From the NCBI RefSeq assembly GCF_001642805.2, contig NZ_CP016948.1, positions 2,914,001-2,978,000 on the forward strand: a stretch of 64,000 bases of DNA, written 5' to 3'. The stretch is from Serratia surfactantfaciens (GTDB lineage Bacteria; Pseudomonadota; Gammaproteobacteria; Enterobacterales; Enterobacteriaceae). The notes under the pieces were generated by a model. That model worked only from the letters and a program-made list of their open reading frames with translations, was not told the DNA's origin and searched no databases. Numbering within the stretch: position 1 is the first letter of the stretch; the number at the start of each line of letters is the position of its first letter. Made by a program: the position numbers and the translations under genes. This document shows positions 11,639 through 22,009 of this stretch, one piece after another.

Positions 11639-12853
11639 ATGTCCCCCATTGAGAAATCCAGCAAACTGGACAACGTCTGCTATGACATTCGCGGCCCGGT
11701 GCTTAAAGAAGCTAAACGTCTTGAAGAAGAAGGCAACAAAGTCCTGAAACTGAACATCGGCAACCCCGCCCCGTTCGGCTTCGACGCCCCGGACGAAATC
11801 CTGGTCGACGTGATCCGCAATCTGCCCACGGCGCAAGGTTACTCCGATTCCAAAGGCCTCTTCTCGGCGCGTAAAGCGATCATGCAGCACTATCAGGCGC
11901 GCAACATGCGTGACGTGACCGTTGAGGATATCTACATTGGCAACGGCGTCTCGGAGCTGATCGTCCAATCCATGCAGGCGCTGCTCAACAGCGGCGACGA
12001 AATGCTGGTGCCGGCGCCGGACTACCCGCTGTGGACCGCCGCGGTCTCGCTGTCCGGCGGCAAGGCCGTGCACTACCTGTGCGATGAGCAGGCCGGCTGG
12101 TTCCCGGATCTGGACGACATCATCAGCAAGATCACTCCGCGCACCCGCGGCATCGTGATCATCAACCCGAACAACCCGACCGGTGCGGTTTACAGCAAAG
12201 CGCTGCTGGAGCAGATCGTCGAGATCGCCCGTCAACACAACCTGATCATCTTCGCCGACGAGATCTACGACAAGATCCTGTATGACGAAGCCGAGCACCA
12301 CTCGATCGCCGCACTGGCGCCGGATCTGCTGACAGTGACCTTCAACGGCCTGTCGAAGACCTACCGCGTGGCCGGCTTCCGCCAGGGCTGGATGGTGCTG
12401 AACGGGCCGAAAAAGCACGCCAAAGGCTATATCGAAGGGCTGGAGATGCTGGCTTCGATGCGCCTGTGCGCCAACGTGCCGATGCAGCACGCCATTCAGA
12501 CCGCGCTGGGCGGTTATCAGAGCATCAGCGAATTCATTCAGCCCGGCGGGCGTCTGTATGAGCAGCGCAACCGCACCTGGGAACTGCTCAACGATATCCC
12601 GGGCGTCTCTTGCGTGAAACCGCAGGGCGCGCTGTACATGTTCCCACGCATCGACGCCAAGCGCTTCAACATCCATGACGACCAGAAGCTGGTGCTGGAT
12701 CTGTTGCTGCAGGAAAAAGTGCTGCTGGTGCAGGGTTCCGCATTCAACTGGCCTTACCCGGATCACGTGCGCATCGTCACCCTGCCGCGCGTAGACGAGC
12801 TGGAAATGGCGGTCGGCAAGCTGGGCCGCTTCCTGGAAGGCTACCACCAGTAA
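11639..12853 (+). CDS. alaA: Glutamate-pyruvate aminotransferase AlaA
   Basis: AlaA (404 residues) transfers the amino group of glutamate to pyruvate to make alanine and is a PLP-dependent class I aminotransferase. The PLP-lysine motif [17 protein letters not shown] and the substrate motif [11 protein letters not shown] are intact. The start is set at the ATG at 11639 ([16 protein letters not shown]), which matches the E. coli N-terminus. The frame is open for another 59 codons upstream, but that part has no conserved content. An AAAGG about 13 bases upstream is a modest ribosome site. Confidence 0.97.
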   Translation: MSPIEKSSKLDNVCYDIRGPVLKEAKRLEEEGNKVLKLNIGNPAPFGFDAPDEILVDVIRNLPTAQGYSDSKGLFSARKAIMQHYQARNMRDVTVEDIYIGNGVSELIVQSMQALLNSGDEMLVPAPDYPLWTAAVSLSGGKAVHYLCDEQAGWFPDLDDIISKITPRTRGIVIINPNNPTGAVYSKALLEQIVEIARQHNLIIFADEIYDKILYDEAEHHSIAALAPDLLTVTFNGLSKTYRVAGFRQGWMVLNGPKKHAKGYIEGLEMLASMRLCANVPMQHAIQTALGGYQSISEFIQPGGRLYEQRNRTWELLNDIPGVSCVKPQGALYMFPRIDAKRFNIHDDQKLVLDLLLQEKVLLVQGSAFNWPYPDHVRIVTLPRVDELEMAVGKLGRFLEGYHQ

Positions 12854-12860
12854 TCGCCTG

Positions 12861-12883
12861 GGGCGCAGCGGCTTGCTGCGCCC
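12861..12883 (+). terminator. Terminator-like hairpin after alaA
   Basis: The perfect arms GGGCGCAGC and GCTGCGCCC enclose a five-base loop and begin seven bases after the alaA stop. The following TTCCCTC is a weak T tract, so termination may be partial. Confidence 0.65.
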
Positions 12884-12960
12884 TTCCCTCACAGGCCGGT
12901 TGCAAAATTCGCCGTCACTGCTTCACAATGGGGCCCTCACTTGCCGTTAAAGAGAGCACC

Positions 12961-13560
12961 ATGAGCCAGAGCCATTTCTTCGCCCATCTGTCCCGCCTGA
13001 AACTGATCAACCGCTGGCCGCTGATGCGCAACGTGCGTACCGAGAACGTCTCCGAACACAGCCTGCAGGTGGCTTTTGTCGCCCACGCGTTGGCGGTGAT
13101 CAAGAACCGCAAATTCAACGGCAACCTCAACGCTGACCGCGTTGCGCTGCTGGCGATGTACCACGACGCCAGCGAAGTGATCACCGGCGACATGCCGACG
13201 CCGATCAAGTACTACAACCCGCAGATCGCCCACGAGTACAAGAAGATCGAAAAGATCGCCCAACAAAAGCTGCTGGACATGATCCCGGCGGAGCTGCGCA
13301 ACGACTTCCGCACCATTCTCGATGAGCATTACTACAGCGAAGATGAAAAGCAGGTGGTGAAGCAGGCGGACGCACTGTGCGCTTACCTGAAATGCCTGGA
13401 GGAGCTGTCCGCCGGCAACAACGAATTCACTCTGGCCAAGGCGCGGCTGGATAAAACGCTGGAGCAGCGCCGCAGCCCGGAAATGGACTACTTCATGGAG
13501 GTGTTCATTCCCAGCTTCAGCCTGTCGCTGGACGAAATCAGCCTCGACAGCTCGCTGTAA
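12961..13560 (+). CDS. yfbR: 5'-deoxynucleotidase YfbR
   Basis: YfbR (199 residues, same as E. coli) is an HD-domain phosphohydrolase that removes phosphate from deoxyribonucleoside 5'-monophosphates in the cytoplasm. The metal ligands are H33 (SEHS), H68-D69 (YHDASEV) and the aspartate of [12 protein letters not shown] start it at the ATG at 12961, giving [15 protein letters not shown] as in E. coli, with GAGAG upstream. The frame is open for 11 codons further upstream, but those are not conserved. It converges on yfbS. Confidence 0.96.
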   Translation: MSQSHFFAHLSRLKLINRWPLMRNVRTENVSEHSLQVAFVAHALAVIKNRKFNGNLNADRVALLAMYHDASEVITGDMPTPIKYYNPQIAHEYKKIEKIAQQKLLDMIPAELRNDFRTILDEHYYSEDEKQVVKQADALCAYLKCLEELSAGNNEFTLAKARLDKTLEQRRSPEMDYFMEVFIPSFSLSLDEISLDSSL

Positions 13561-13566
13561 CCCGCC

Positions 13567-13586
13567 GGCGCAGCCTTCGCTGCGCC
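13567..13586. terminator. Hairpin between convergent yfbR and yfbS
   Basis: The perfect eight-base arms GGCGCAGC and GCTGCGCC enclose a CTTC loop and fill almost the whole 27-base gap between the two stop codons. A GTTAAAA follows on the plus strand. It probably serves as a shared, possibly weak, bidirectional terminator. Confidence 0.6.
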
Positions 13587-13587
13587 G

Positions 13588-15420
13588 TTAAAATCCGTAA
13601 AGCCACGGCACCACCAACACGCTGACCGCCATCACCAACAGAGTGAACGGCACGCCAAGACGCACGAAATCGCCGAACTTGTAATTACCCGGCCCCAGCA
13701 CCAGCGTGTTGACTGGCGAAGAGACCGGCGTCATAAAGGCAGCGGACGCGGCGATGGCGATAATCATCGCGAACGGGTACGGCGAGACGCCCATTTCGCG
13801 CGCGGCGGCGATGGCGATCGGTGCCATCAGCACCGCCGTCGCGGTATTGGAAATAAACAGGCCGATGGTGGCGCACAGCACGAACAGGCACAACAGCATC
13901 ACGCGCGGCCCCGCGCCGCCCGCGACGTCCATCAGCCCGCGGACGATCAGATCGACACCGCCGGTCTTTTGCAGCGCCTGCGCGAACGGCATCATGCCGA
14001 CGATCAAAATGATGCTCGGCCAGTGGATCGATTTATAGGCGCTCTCCATGTCGATGCAACGGAACTTGCCCATCAGCAGGCAGGCGATCAGCGCCGCGAT
14101 CGGGTTGGGGATTTCGTCGGTCAGCATCATCGCCACCATCAACGCCAGACAAAACAGCGCGTGCGGCGCCTGGGTGATGGCCGGCGCCACTTCATCCACT
14201 TCGGCCGGCAGATTGAGCACGATAAAGTCGTGGGTTTTGGCCTGCAGCTGACGGATGGCCTTCCAGTCGCCGATCACCAGCAAAATGTCGCCCAACTCCA
14301 GCGGTTCGTCCACCAGCTTGCCGCTCAGCGTCTCGCCGTGGCGCCGGATGCCCACCACGTTCAGATCATAGCGGCTGCGGAACGCCGCTTCGCGCAGGCT
14401 TTTGCCCAGCAGCGCCGAGTCCGGGATCAGCGAGACCTCCGCCATGCCGACGTTGCGCGACTGTTCAGAGAAATAATCACCACGCAGCACCATCGGCTCC
14501 AGCTGCTGCTCGCCGCAGAATTCACGCAGATCGACCTGGCTGTCCGACATGTCGATCAGGAGGACATCGCCCTCGCGCAGTTCGGTGCTGCCGGAAGCGC
14601 TGACCATCACTCGCCGGAAGCGTTTCCAACGCTCGATGCCCACCACGTTGGCGCCATAGCGCGCGCGCAGGTGCAGCTCATCCAGAGAACGCCCGATCAG
14701 CGGCGAAGCGCTACGGACAGCCAGCCGCCGCGCGCGGCCGGTCAGTTTGTAATCGCGGATCAGATCGCGGAAGGTGCGCCGCCGCCAGTCGTCGCCGGCT
14801 TTGCCCGTTTCACCGCTGCCCAGCCAACGGCGGGCGATCAGCATGTAGCCGACGCCCAGCGCCAGCACCGCCAGGCCGATGGGCGTCACGCTGAAGAAGC
14901 CGAAACCATGAATGCCTTCGCGCACCAGTTCGCTGTTGACCACCATGTTGGGCGGCGTGGCCACCAGCGTCATCATACCGCTGATTAGCCCGGCGAAGCT
15001 GAGCGGCATCATCAGCCGCCCCGGTGCGATCTTCATTCTCGCCGTCACGCTGAGCACCACCGGGATAAAGATCGCCACCACGCCGGTCGAGCTCATGAAC
15101 GCTCCCAGCCCGGCGACCGTCACCATCAGCAGCATCAACATTTTGGTTTCGCTGCTGCCGGCCACTTTCACCAGCCAGTCGCCGACCTGATAGGCCACAC
15201 CGGTGCGCACCAGCCCTTCGCCGATCACGAACAGCGCGGCGATCAAAATCACGTTGGGATCGCTGAAACCGACCGTCGCCTCCTGCAGGCTGAGCGTGCC
15301 GCTCAGCACGAAAGCGATGATCACCAACAGCGCCACCACGTCCATGCGCAGCTTGTTGGTGGTAAACAGCACAATGGCAATCAGCAGTAAACTCAGCACC
15401 CACAGTAATTCGCTGTTCAA
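13588..15420 (-). CDS. yfbS: YfbS, DASS/SLC13-type transporter with two TrkA-C domains
   Basis: YfbS is a predicted inner-membrane ion-coupled transporter of unknown substrate. Hydrophobic segments fill residues 1-200 and about 400-610. Between them lie two soluble RCK/TrkA-C domains (about 205-380, each with a GD-LL-I pattern such as [10 protein letters not shown] and LGDILLVIG). The start has no ATG. I chose the TTG at 15420 because it gives [11 protein letters not shown] as in E. coli, yields exactly 610 residues, and follows a GAGG ribosome site by five bases. A TTG at 15438 would add six residues with no good ribosome site. Confidence 0.92.
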   Translation of the reverse strand: MNSELLWVLSLLLIAIVLFTTNKLRMDVVALLVIIAFVLSGTLSLQEATVGFSDPNVILIAALFVIGEGLVRTGVAYQVGDWLVKVAGSSETKMLMLLMVTVAGLGAFMSSTGVVAIFIPVVLSVTARMKIAPGRLMMPLSFAGLISGMMTLVATPPNMVVNSELVREGIHGFGFFSVTPIGLAVLALGVGYMLIARRWLGSGETGKAGDDWRRRTFRDLIRDYKLTGRARRLAVRSASPLIGRSLDELHLRARYGANVVGIERWKRFRRVMVSASGSTELREGDVLLIDMSDSQVDLREFCGEQQLEPMVLRGDYFSEQSRNVGMAEVSLIPDSALLGKSLREAAFRSRYDLNVVGIRRHGETLSGKLVDEPLELGDILLVIGDWKAIRQLQAKTHDFIVLNLPAEVDEVAPAITQAPHALFCLALMVAMMLTDEIPNPIAALIACLLMGKFRCIDMESAYKSIHWPSIILIVGMMPFAQALQKTGGVDLIVRGLMDVAGGAGPRVMLLCLFVLCATIGLFISNTATAVLMAPIAIAAAREMGVSPYPFAMIIAIAASAAFMTPVSSPVNTLVLGPGNYKFGDFVRLGVPFTLLVMAVSVLVVPWLYGF

Positions 15421-15463
15421 AACGGCCTCATCCGGCAAATGTCCAAGGGGTTAAAAAATAGCA

Positions 15464-15488
15464 TAAAAAAACCCCGCCGAGGCGGGGT
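15464..15488 (-). terminator. Rho-independent terminator of hxpA
   Basis: The palindrome at 15471-15488 (ACCCCGC and GCGGGGT arms around CGAG) is followed on the minus strand by seven T residues. It sits 30 bases past the hxpA stop and separates the hxpA-yfbU unit from yfbS. Confidence 0.9.
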
Positions 15489-15517
15489 CTAATCAATTAG
15501 GGTGAAGATAATGCTGC

Positions 15518-16174
15518 TCAGGCCAGCCGGCGAACGATCGCCCCGTGCGCCGTTTTCTCGACGGCGATCTGTTCCAGCGACCCCAGCCGCAGGTCGACCT
15601 GATCCAGCTTCGGCGCATCCGCCGGCGCGTTGACCGCGATCACCTGGCAGCCCGCCGCCAGACCGGAAAGAATGCCGGCCGGTGCGTCTTCGACCACCAC
15701 GCACTCGTGCGGCGCCAGGCCCAGACGCTCGGCGCCCAGCAGATAGGCGTCGGGCTGCGGTTTACCGTGTTTAACCTGCTCGGCGGTGATAAACACCGCC
15801 GGCTGCGGCAAGCCGCCGGCCTGGCGACGGGCGCCCGCCACCGGCACCGAACCGGAGGTGACGATCGCCCAGGGAATGTCGAGCGCGTTCAGGCGATCCA
15901 GCAATGCAATGGCGCCAGGCAGTGCGCGAACGCCGTCGGTATCCTGCGCTTCCCTCTGCTCCAGCAGTTGGAACTCGCGCTGAATTTCCGCTTCGCTTTC
16001 ACCCGGCATAAAGTGGCGCAGAGAAGTAATGGCCTGTTTACCGTGAATGAAGTCCAGCACGGCTTGCGGGTTGACGCCGCGGCGCTCGGCCCAGTGCGTC
16101 CAGGCGCGCTCTACCGCCGGCAGCGAATCCACCAGGGTGCCATCAAGATCGAACAGAAAACCCTTACACTCCAC
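15518..16174 (-). CDS. hxpA: Hexitol (sugar) phosphatase HxpA/YfbT
   Basis: This 218-residue HAD-superfamily phosphatase carries the nucleophile motif FLFDLDGTLVDS, the threonine/serine motif AIVTSGS and the acidic loop VVEDAPAGI. E. coli HxpA dephosphorylates sorbitol 6-phosphate, mannitol 1-phosphate and other sugar phosphates. I start it at the GTG at 16174 (VECKGFLFD, E. coli MRCKGFLFD). A strong AGAGG lies six bases upstream, while a TTG at 16195 would include that site inside the gene. It follows yfbU by 17 bases. Confidence 0.93.
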   Translation of the reverse strand: MECKGFLFDLDGTLVDSLPAVERAWTHWAERRGVNPQAVLDFIHGKQAITSLRHFMPGESEAEIQREFQLLEQREAQDTDGVRALPGAIALLDRLNALDIPWAIVTSGSVPVAGARRQAGGLPQPAVFITAEQVKHGKPQPDAYLLGAERLGLAPHECVVVEDAPAGILSGLAAGCQVIAVNAPADAPKLDQVDLRLGSLEQIAVEKTAHGAIVRRLA

Positions 16175-16191
16175 AGAAAACCTCTTTTTAA

Positions 16192-16686
16192 TCAAGCATT
16201 GATGATTTGCGCTATCTCAACGGCGCTCAAGTGATACTGGCGCGGGCAGGCCAGCCAGATCGCCAGCATACGCTGGTATTTCTCCCACATTTTGGTCTGG
16301 GCGTTGAAACCGTGGCTGCCGGAATCGAAGTGAGTATAACGCCCCTCGGTGCTGACCAGGAAACGCACGTAGCTCAGGTAGCGCGCCTCGGTGGCGGCAT
16401 CGAAACCGAGAAACGCCAGGCGGCGTTCGTCCAGATCCTGTTTCTCTTTCAGGTTGCCCCAGGAAACCTGCAGCGCATGATGCATCTCCATCACGTTGAT
16501 GATGGTGCGGCACACCTCTTCGCTCAGTTCGCCGAAGTCGCGATCCAGCTCGCGCATTTGCAAACCGAAGCCGCGTTCGACGATGGTTTGCAACCGGCGA
16601 TAACGATCGCTGTTGTCCGGATCGAGCAGGGTCATCATCTTGTACTGATTCGACAGGATCAGCCGCTGGGCGTTGGTCATTTCCAT
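16192..16686 (-). CDS. yfbU: YfbU family protein
   Basis: YfbU is a conserved enterobacterial protein of 164 residues (same as E. coli) with no settled biochemical role. It starts at the ATG at 16686 ([15 protein letters not shown]), preceded by GAGGAAAT. The protein is largely helical and charged, and ends in [11 protein letters not shown]. Motifs of a known enzyme class are not visible. It is probably cotranscribed with hxpA downstream. Confidence 0.94.
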   Translation of the reverse strand: MEMTNAQRLILSNQYKMMTLLDPDNSDRYRRLQTIVERGFGLQMRELDRDFGELSEEVCRTIINVMEMHHALQVSWGNLKEKQDLDERRLAFLGFDAATEARYLSYVRFLVSTEGRYTHFDSGSHGFNAQTKMWEKYQRMLAIWLACPRQYHLSAVEIAQIINA

Positions 16687-16797
16687 CAGGATTTCCTCAT
16701 TTCTGTGTGATGGCGGGAGCATCGCACAGCGCAAGAACGCAGGAAATCACAACTCGACCGTTCTTTGATTTAAACCGGGGTTATTGGCGCTTAGACG

Positions 16798-16822
16798 AAA
16801 AAGGCCGCATCAACGCGGCCTT
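16798..16822 (-). terminator. Rho-independent terminator of yfbV
   Basis: The arms AAGGCCGC and GCGGCCTT enclose a six-base loop. The flanking A and T tracts give a T run on both strands. It starts eight bases after the yfbV stop and separates yfbV from yfbU. Confidence 0.9.
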
Positions 16823-16829
16823 TTTTCAG

Positions 16830-17285
16830 TTACAGATCGTCAAGGAAGGTTTTGTCCAGCTGCTTGAACGCGCGCTTGAGCAGATCGGCCAACGTCTGAT
16901 AAGTCGGCGTCCCTTCGAGCGGCGCCACCGCCTGCCCCGCTTCCGTCAGCTTGTTGCGCACCTCGTGGAACCATTGCAGCAGCGTCGGCGGCAGCGGCGT
17001 GACCGAACGGCGCCCCAGCCACCACAGCCCCTGCATCGGCAGGCTGCAGGCGAACAGCGCGGTGGCGATCGCCGGGCCGAGCTGGCCGCCGAGCGCGATC
17101 TGCCAGGTCAGCGTGAAAATCGCCAACGGCGGCATGAAGCGGATGGCGAAACGGGTAGCACGCGCAACGCGGTTCTCCGGAAAGACCGGTGCCAGACGTT
17201 TGTCTGACGGCCAGGTTTTCATATAATGCTGCCCGCGCTGGAAGACCTGAAACCAGCTTACGGAACCGGACGGTTTGCTCGTCAT
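16830..17285 (-). CDS. yfbV: UPF0208 membrane protein YfbV
   Basis: YfbV is a 151-residue inner-membrane protein (same length as E. coli) with two adjacent hydrophobic segments at about residues 44-85. In E. coli it has been linked to isolation of the Ter macrodomain of the chromosome; the mechanism is unclear. The start at 17285 ([18 protein letters not shown]) has GAGGT upstream. The longer frame (to 17378) has no conserved sequence. It is divergent from ackA. Confidence 0.93.
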   Translation of the reverse strand: MTSKPSGSVSWFQVFQRGQHYMKTWPSDKRLAPVFPENRVARATRFAIRFMPPLAIFTLTWQIALGGQLGPAIATALFACSLPMQGLWWLGRRSVTPLPPTLLQWFHEVRNKLTEAGQAVAPLEGTPTYQTLADLLKRAFKQLDKTFLDDL

Positions 17286-17643
17286 TGCGTACCTCAACGT
17301 CACGTAAAGAAACTCACAGCGTGCTGCCAGAGACAATACTAAAAAATTTGAAGCTTTAAATTTATTTTGTGTTTGCACCGGGCTATCGGTATCCTAAGCC
17401 GGCCTTGTGGCCGGTAGAAGATGACGTAAATTTTGTCAACTTTTAGCCCTATAAAAATCAAGATTATTTAAACCGCAGAGAAATCATCGGTTTTTCCATC
17501 ATCCTGTGATTTGTGCACTTCACATGATGTTAATCATAAATGTCATCGGCACTATGCGCTACGCTTGTTGTCTGATTGACGATTAATTCACCACGTGTGT
17601 TCGATTTTCTTTTAACAACACGACTATTTAAGTAGGTACTTCC
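17286..17643. promoter_or_regulatory. yfbV-ackA divergent promoter region
   Basis: These 358 AT-rich bases hold no gene and must drive yfbV leftwards and ackA rightwards. Visible elements are an interrupted inverted repeat at 17497-17529 and, near 17428-17440, a TTTTGTCAACTTT string that also forms half of the palindrome upstream of nuoA. Confidence 0.55.
17497..17529. repeat. Interrupted inverted repeat upstream of ackA
   Basis: CATCAT-CCT-GTGA (17497-17509) mirrors TCAC-ATGATG (17520-17529) around a ten-base centre, about 115 bases upstream of ackA. It could be an operator or a leader hairpin. The TGTGA and TCACA halves are ten bases apart, not six, so it is not a normal CRP site. Confidence 0.45.
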
Positions 17644-18846
17644 ATGTCGAGTAAGCTAGTACTGGTTCTTAACTGCGGCAGTTCTTCTCTGAAATTCGCC
17701 ATCATCGATGCCGTTAACGGCGACGAATTCCTCTCCGGTTTGGCCGAGTGTTTCCACCTGCCTGAAGCTCGCATCAAGTGGAAAATGGACGGCGCCAAAC
17801 ACGAAGCTGCCCTGGGGGCCGGCGCTGCACACAGCGAAGCGCTGAACTTCATTGTTAATACTATTCTGGCACAAAAACCAGAGCTTTCCGCGCAGTTGAC
17901 CGCTATCGGCCACCGCATCGTGCACGGCGGCGAGAAATTCACCGCCTCCGCCGTGATCAACGACGAAGTTCTGCAGGGTATCAAAGATTCCGTACCGTTT
18001 GCACCACTGCACAACCCGGCTCACCTGATCGGCATCGCGGAAGCGCTGAAATCCTTCCCTCACCTGGCTGACAAGAACGTTGCCGTGTTCGACACCGCGT
18101 TCCACCAGACCATGCCGGAAGAATCCTACCTGTACGCCCTGCCGTACAGCCTGTACCGCGACCACGGCGTTCGCCGCTACGGCGCGCACGGCACCAGCCA
18201 CTTCTACGTGACTCAAGAAGCCGCGAAGATGCTGAACAAGCCGGTGGAAGAAGTGAACGTGATCACCTGCCACCTGGGCAACGGCGGTTCCGTTACCGCA
18301 GTGCGCAACGGCCAGTGCGTTGATACCTCCATGGGTCTGACCCCGCTGGAAGGCCTGGTGATGGGCACCCGCAGCGGCGACATCGATCCGGCTATCATCT
18401 TCCACCTGCACGATTCTCTGGGCATGAGCGTTGACCAGATCAACAAGATGCTGACCAAAGAATCCGGCCTGCTGGGCCTGACCGAAGTCACCAGCGACTG
18501 CCGTTACGTTGAAGACAACTACGACAGCAAAGCCGACGCCAAACGCGCAATGGACGTGTTCTGCCACCGTCTGGCCAAATACGTCGGCGCCTACAGCGCG
18601 CTGATGGAAGGCCGTCTGGACGCGGTGATCTTCACCGGCGGCATCGGCGAGAACGCCGGCATGGTGCGCGAGCTGACCCTGAACAAACTGGGCCTGCTGG
18701 GCTTCGAAATCGACCACGACCGCAACATGGCCGCTCGCTTCGGCAAATCCGGCGCCATCACCAAAGACGGCAGCCGCCTGGCGCTGGTGATCCCGACCAA
18801 CGAAGAGTTGGTCATCGCGCAGGACGCATCCCGCCTGACCGCGTAA
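17644..18846 (+). CDS. ackA: Acetate kinase
   Basis: AckA (400 residues, same as E. coli) interconverts acetyl phosphate plus ADP and acetate plus ATP, the last step of overflow acetate formation. It has the ASKHA-fold phosphate loop [12 protein letters not shown], the catalytic region [24 protein letters not shown], and HLGNGGS. The start is preceded by AAGTAGGTACTTCC. It is followed by a hairpin and then pta in the same orientation. Confidence 0.98.
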   Translation: MSSKLVLVLNCGSSSLKFAIIDAVNGDEFLSGLAECFHLPEARIKWKMDGAKHEAALGAGAAHSEALNFIVNTILAQKPELSAQLTAIGHRIVHGGEKFTASAVINDEVLQGIKDSVPFAPLHNPAHLIGIAEALKSFPHLADKNVAVFDTAFHQTMPEESYLYALPYSLYRDHGVRRYGAHGTSHFYVTQEAAKMLNKPVEEVNVITCHLGNGGSVTAVRNGQCVDTSMGLTPLEGLVMGTRSGDIDPAIIFHLHDSLGMSVDQINKMLTKESGLLGLTEVTSDCRYVEDNYDSKADAKRAMDVFCHRLAKYVGAYSALMEGRLDAVIFTGGIGENAGMVRELTLNKLGLLGFEIDHDRNMAARFGKSGAITKDGSRLALVIPTNEELVIAQDASRLTA

Positions 18847-18855
18847 TGCTCTCAA

Positions 18856-18883
18856 AACACCGTCAGCCCAGGCTGACGGTGTT
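18856..18883 (+). terminator. Hairpin between ackA and pta
   Basis: The perfect 13-base arms AACACCGTCAGCC and GGCTGACGGTGTT sit ten bases after the ackA stop and are followed by GTTTT. The hairpin may partly terminate ackA transcription or stabilise its 3' end, lowering pta expression relative to ackA. Confidence 0.7.
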
Positions 18884-18920
18884 GTTTTAGCCTCATGTTA
18901 ATCGTGAAGAGGACTATTCT

Positions 18921-21083
18921 GTGTCACGTACTATTATGTTGATCCCCACCGGCACCAGCGTCGGCCTGACCAGCGTCAGCCTGGGTGTCATCCGCTCCAT
19001 GGAGCAAAAAGGCGTTCGTCTGAGCGTATTCAAGCCTATCGCTCAACCGCGCTCCGGCGACAATGCGCTCGACCAGACCACCACCATCATCCGCAGCAGC
19101 AACTCCACCATTACGGCGGCCGAACCGCTGCGCATGGACTACGTTGAGGGCCTGCTGAGCTCCAACCAGCAAGACGTGCTGATGGAAGAGATCGTGGCGC
19201 GCTACCACGAGAACACCAAAGACGCGGAAGTGGTGCTGATCGAAGGCCTGGTGCCGACCCGCAAGCACCAGTTCGCCAACGCGCTGAACTACGAGATCGC
19301 CAAAACCCTGAACGCCGAGATCGTCTTCGTGCTGGCGCTGGGCAACGACTCCCCGGCGCAGCTGAAAGAGCGCATCGAACTGGCGCGCACCAGCTTCGGC
19401 GGCAGCAAGAACAAGAACATCACCGGCGTTATCATCAACAAGCTGAACGCACCGGTCGACGATCAGGGCCGCACCCGTCCTGACCTGTCCGAAATCTTCG
19501 ACGACTCCACCAAAGCCAGCATCGCCCACGTCGATCCTGCGCAGCTGTTCGCCAACAGCCCGCTGCCGGTTCTGGGCTGCGTGCCGTGGAGCTTCGATCT
19601 GATCGCCACCCGCGCCATCGACATGGCTCGCCACCTGAAGGCCCGCGTGGTCAACGAAGGCGACATCATGACCCGCCGCGTGAAGTCCGTGACCTTCTGT
19701 GCGCGCAGCATTCCGCACATGCTGGAACACTTCCGCCCTGGCTCCCTGCTGGTGACCTCCGCAGACCGCCCTGACGTGCTGGTCTCCGCCTGCCTGGCGG
19801 CGATGAACGGCGTGGAAATCGGCGCCATTCTGCTGACCGGCGGCTACGCCATCGACGAGCCGATCAAGAAGCTGTGCGAACGCGCCTTCCAGACCGGCCT
19901 GCCGGTGTTCATGGTCGACACCAATACCTGGCAGACCTCGCTGAGCCTGCAGAGCTTCAACCTCGAAGTGCCGGCGGACGACCACCAGCGCATCGAGAAA
20001 GTGCAGAACTACGTGGCCAGCCACATCAACACCGAGTGGATCGACTCGCTGACCGCCACCTCCGAGCGTTCACGCCGCCTGTCTCCACCGGCGTTCCGTT
20101 ACGAGCTGACCGAGCTGGCGCGTAAAGCCGGCAAGCGCATCGTGCTGCCGGAAGGCGACGAGCCGCGCACCGTGAAAGCAGCGGCCATCTGCGCCGAACG
20201 CGGTATTGCGGAATGCGTGCTGCTCGGCAACCCGGACGAGATCCAGCGCGTAGCGGCAGCGCAAGGCGTTGAGCTGGGCAAAGGCATCGAAATCGTCGAT
20301 CCGGTCGCCGTGCGTGAAAACTACGTGCCGCGTCTGGTTGAGCTGCGCAAGAGCAAGGGCATGACCGAAGTGGTCGCGCGCGAGCAGTTGGAAGACAACG
20401 TGGTACTCGGCACCCTGATGCTGGAACAAGGCGAAGTCGACGGTCTGGTTTCCGGTGCGGTTCACACCACCGCCAACACCATCCGTCCGCCGTTGCAGCT
20501 GATCAAAACCGCGCCGGGCAGCTCGCTGGTGTCCTCCGTGTTCTTCATGCTGCTGCCTGACCAGGTTCTGGTCTACGGCGACTGCGCGATCAACCCGGAT
20601 CCGACCGCCGAGCAGCTGTCTGAGATCGCCATCCAGTCTGCAGATTCCGCCGCCGCCTTCGGTATCGAGCCGCGCGTAGCGATGATCTCCTACTCCACCG
20701 GCAACTCCGGTGCGGGCAGCGACGTAGAGAAAGTGCGCGAAGCGACCCGTCTGGCGCAGGAAAAACGCCCGGACCTGATCATCGATGGCCCGCTGCAGTA
20801 CGACGCCGCCATCATGGCCGACGTTGCCAAGTCCAAGGCGCCGAACTCACCGGTAGCCGGCCAGGCGACCGTGTTCATCTTCCCGGATCTGAACACCGGC
20901 AACACCACTTACAAAGCGGTGCAGCGTTCCGCTGACCTGGTCTCCATCGGGCCGATGCTGCAAGGCATGCGCAAGCCGGTGAACGACCTGTCGCGCGGCG
21001 CGCTGGTAGACGATATCGTCTACACCGTCGCACTGACGGCGATCCAGTCTTCCCAGGCTGACGCTGCCGCCGCCAAGGCCTGA
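18921..21083 (+). CDS. pta: Phosphate acetyltransferase
   Basis: Pta (720 residues, E. coli 714) converts acetyl-CoA and phosphate to acetyl phosphate and CoA. It has the long enterobacterial architecture: an N-terminal P-loop-like domain beginning [17 protein letters not shown], a DRTGG domain in the middle, and the catalytic PTA domain from about residue 390 to the end ([48 protein letters not shown]). An AAGAGG precedes the ATG. It forms the acetate pathway with ackA upstream. Confidence 0.98.
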   Translation: MSRTIMLIPTGTSVGLTSVSLGVIRSMEQKGVRLSVFKPIAQPRSGDNALDQTTTIIRSSNSTITAAEPLRMDYVEGLLSSNQQDVLMEEIVARYHENTKDAEVVLIEGLVPTRKHQFANALNYEIAKTLNAEIVFVLALGNDSPAQLKERIELARTSFGGSKNKNITGVIINKLNAPVDDQGRTRPDLSEIFDDSTKASIAHVDPAQLFANSPLPVLGCVPWSFDLIATRAIDMARHLKARVVNEGDIMTRRVKSVTFCARSIPHMLEHFRPGSLLVTSADRPDVLVSACLAAMNGVEIGAILLTGGYAIDEPIKKLCERAFQTGLPVFMVDTNTWQTSLSLQSFNLEVPADDHQRIEKVQNYVASHINTEWIDSLTATSERSRRLSPPAFRYELTELARKAGKRIVLPEGDEPRTVKAAAICAERGIAECVLLGNPDEIQRVAAAQGVELGKGIEIVDPVAVRENYVPRLVELRKSKGMTEVVAREQLEDNVVLGTLMLEQGEVDGLVSGAVHTTANTIRPPLQLIKTAPGSSLVSSVFFMLLPDQVLVYGDCAINPDPTAEQLSEIAIQSADSAAAFGIEPRVAMISYSTGNSGAGSDVEKVREATRLAQEKRPDLIIDGPLQYDAAIMADVAKSKAPNSPVAGQATVFIFPDLNTGNTTYKAVQRSADLVSIGPMLQGMRKPVNDLSRGALVDDIVYTVALTAIQSSQADAAAAKA

Positions 21084-21412
21084 TAGCCCATTAACGCCCC
21101 GTCCCGGACGGGGTGGTGGATAATGAGTATTGGCGTAAACAATAAAGCACCGCTCATGCATATTGAGCGGTGCTTTTTTATTCTCAAGAGAAAAACCTGT
21201 CTCTCTCAAGCGGGCGAAGCTCGCTGCCTGCCCTACGCTGAGTGCGCACCAATTTCCGTAGAAACAAACAAATAGCCGCAATATCGTCAGCGAGCCACTC
21301 CTGTTCCGCCGCAAGATAAGAATACTCTTAATTAAAGGCCCGCCTTATTCCGATGACTGGGTTTTGTGCTAGACACTATGCACACTCATAAAAAAACCTG
21401 AAGGTTTACCCT
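21084..21412. promoter_or_regulatory. pta-deaminase intergenic region
   Basis: These 329 bases contain the pta terminator (21144-21179) and the upstream region of the next gene. GAAGGT lies nine bases before the ATG at 21413. The AT content rises from about 21240 on. No other gene or repeat was seen. Confidence 0.5.
21144..21179 (+). terminator. Rho-independent terminator of pta
   Basis: The arms AAAGCACCGCTCA and TGAGCGGTGCTTT surround a seven-base loop and are followed by TTTTA, about 60 bases after the pta stop. A smaller GC hairpin (CCCCGTCC and GGACGGGG) lies between the stop and this one. Confidence 0.92.
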
Positions 21413-21931
21413 ATGGCACACACTGGTCAGTCCGTTGAGAAAATAGCCAAAACGCTCATTAACAATGCCATTAATTACGATTCCTACCTCTGGAAGATCG
21501 ACCGGCTCGGCCCCACAACGAACAGAATGCTGGCGCTGGCTTTCTCTCTGACGAGGGGAAAAAGAGAGGTATCGGGATTAACCCGCTTCGTGGGCCACAG
21601 CGCAGGCATCACGCATGACGCCTCCCTATTTGACCGATATATTGCAGAACTGCAGGCGAAAGAGAAAAAAAGCCAGCGGCTGATTCTGCCGTGGAGCGGT
21701 AAAAAGGAAGTTGAAGCGCGGCCTTTTACCGCATGCGCCGAAGCCCATGTATGGCTTGAGCTTTATGCTCGCAACCTGCATCCGCGTCATTACTACTGCG
21801 TTGCTTTCAACGGGGATGGGAGGATCGCGCCGTGTTGCAATAACTGCAAAATGTGGGTCCACAACGCGTTTTTCGGCGTTGTCACGCCCAATACCGAATA
21901 TAACAATCGACACACCTATTCTCCGCGTTAA
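21413..21931 (+). CDS. Orphan cytidine-deaminase-superfamily-like protein
   Basis: I do not recognise this 172-residue protein as a named gene. In its C-terminal half it shows C108-A-E110 at the head of a helix (FTACAEAHVWLEL). A strand follows, then C142-N-N-C145 (IAPCCNNCKMWV) at the head of another helix. This is the zinc-binding and catalytic pattern (C/H-x-E then CxxC) of the deaminase fold, which includes nucleotide deaminases and many secreted bacterial toxin domains. There is no signal peptide or membrane segment. The first 100 residues are basic and unassigned. Rough base counts give about 52 percent GC, lower than the neighbours. It is a single gene between two hairpins, with no adjacent immunity-like gene. 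The deaminase assignment is inference from the motif. Confidence 0.6.
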   Translation: MAHTGQSVEKIAKTLINNAINYDSYLWKIDRLGPTTNRMLALAFSLTRGKREVSGLTRFVGHSAGITHDASLFDRYIAELQAKEKKSQRLILPWSGKKEVEARPFTACAEAHVWLELYARNLHPRHYYCVAFNGDGRIAPCCNNCKMWVHNAFFGVVTPNTEYNNRHTYSPR

Positions 21932-21977
21932 GGCGCGCGTTGCCTTGGCGACGTTTCATGGCCTTATCCATCAGGCA

Positions 21978-21998
21978 ACGCCGGTCATTGACCGGCGT
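21978..21998 (+). terminator. Hairpin between the deaminase-like gene and the transketolase operon
   Basis: The perfect nine-base arms ACGCCGGTC and GACCGGCGT enclose ATT. On the plus strand CCTGGTCTTTTCT follows, giving a modest T tract. It lies between two convergent stop codons and probably ends both transcripts. Confidence 0.6.
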
Positions 21999-22009
21999 CC
22001 TGGTCTTTT

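Noticed and set aside
17505..17524. CRP-like TGTGA...TCACA upstream of ackA
   Set aside because: The half sites are ten bases apart, while CRP needs six. It is kept only as an inverted repeat.
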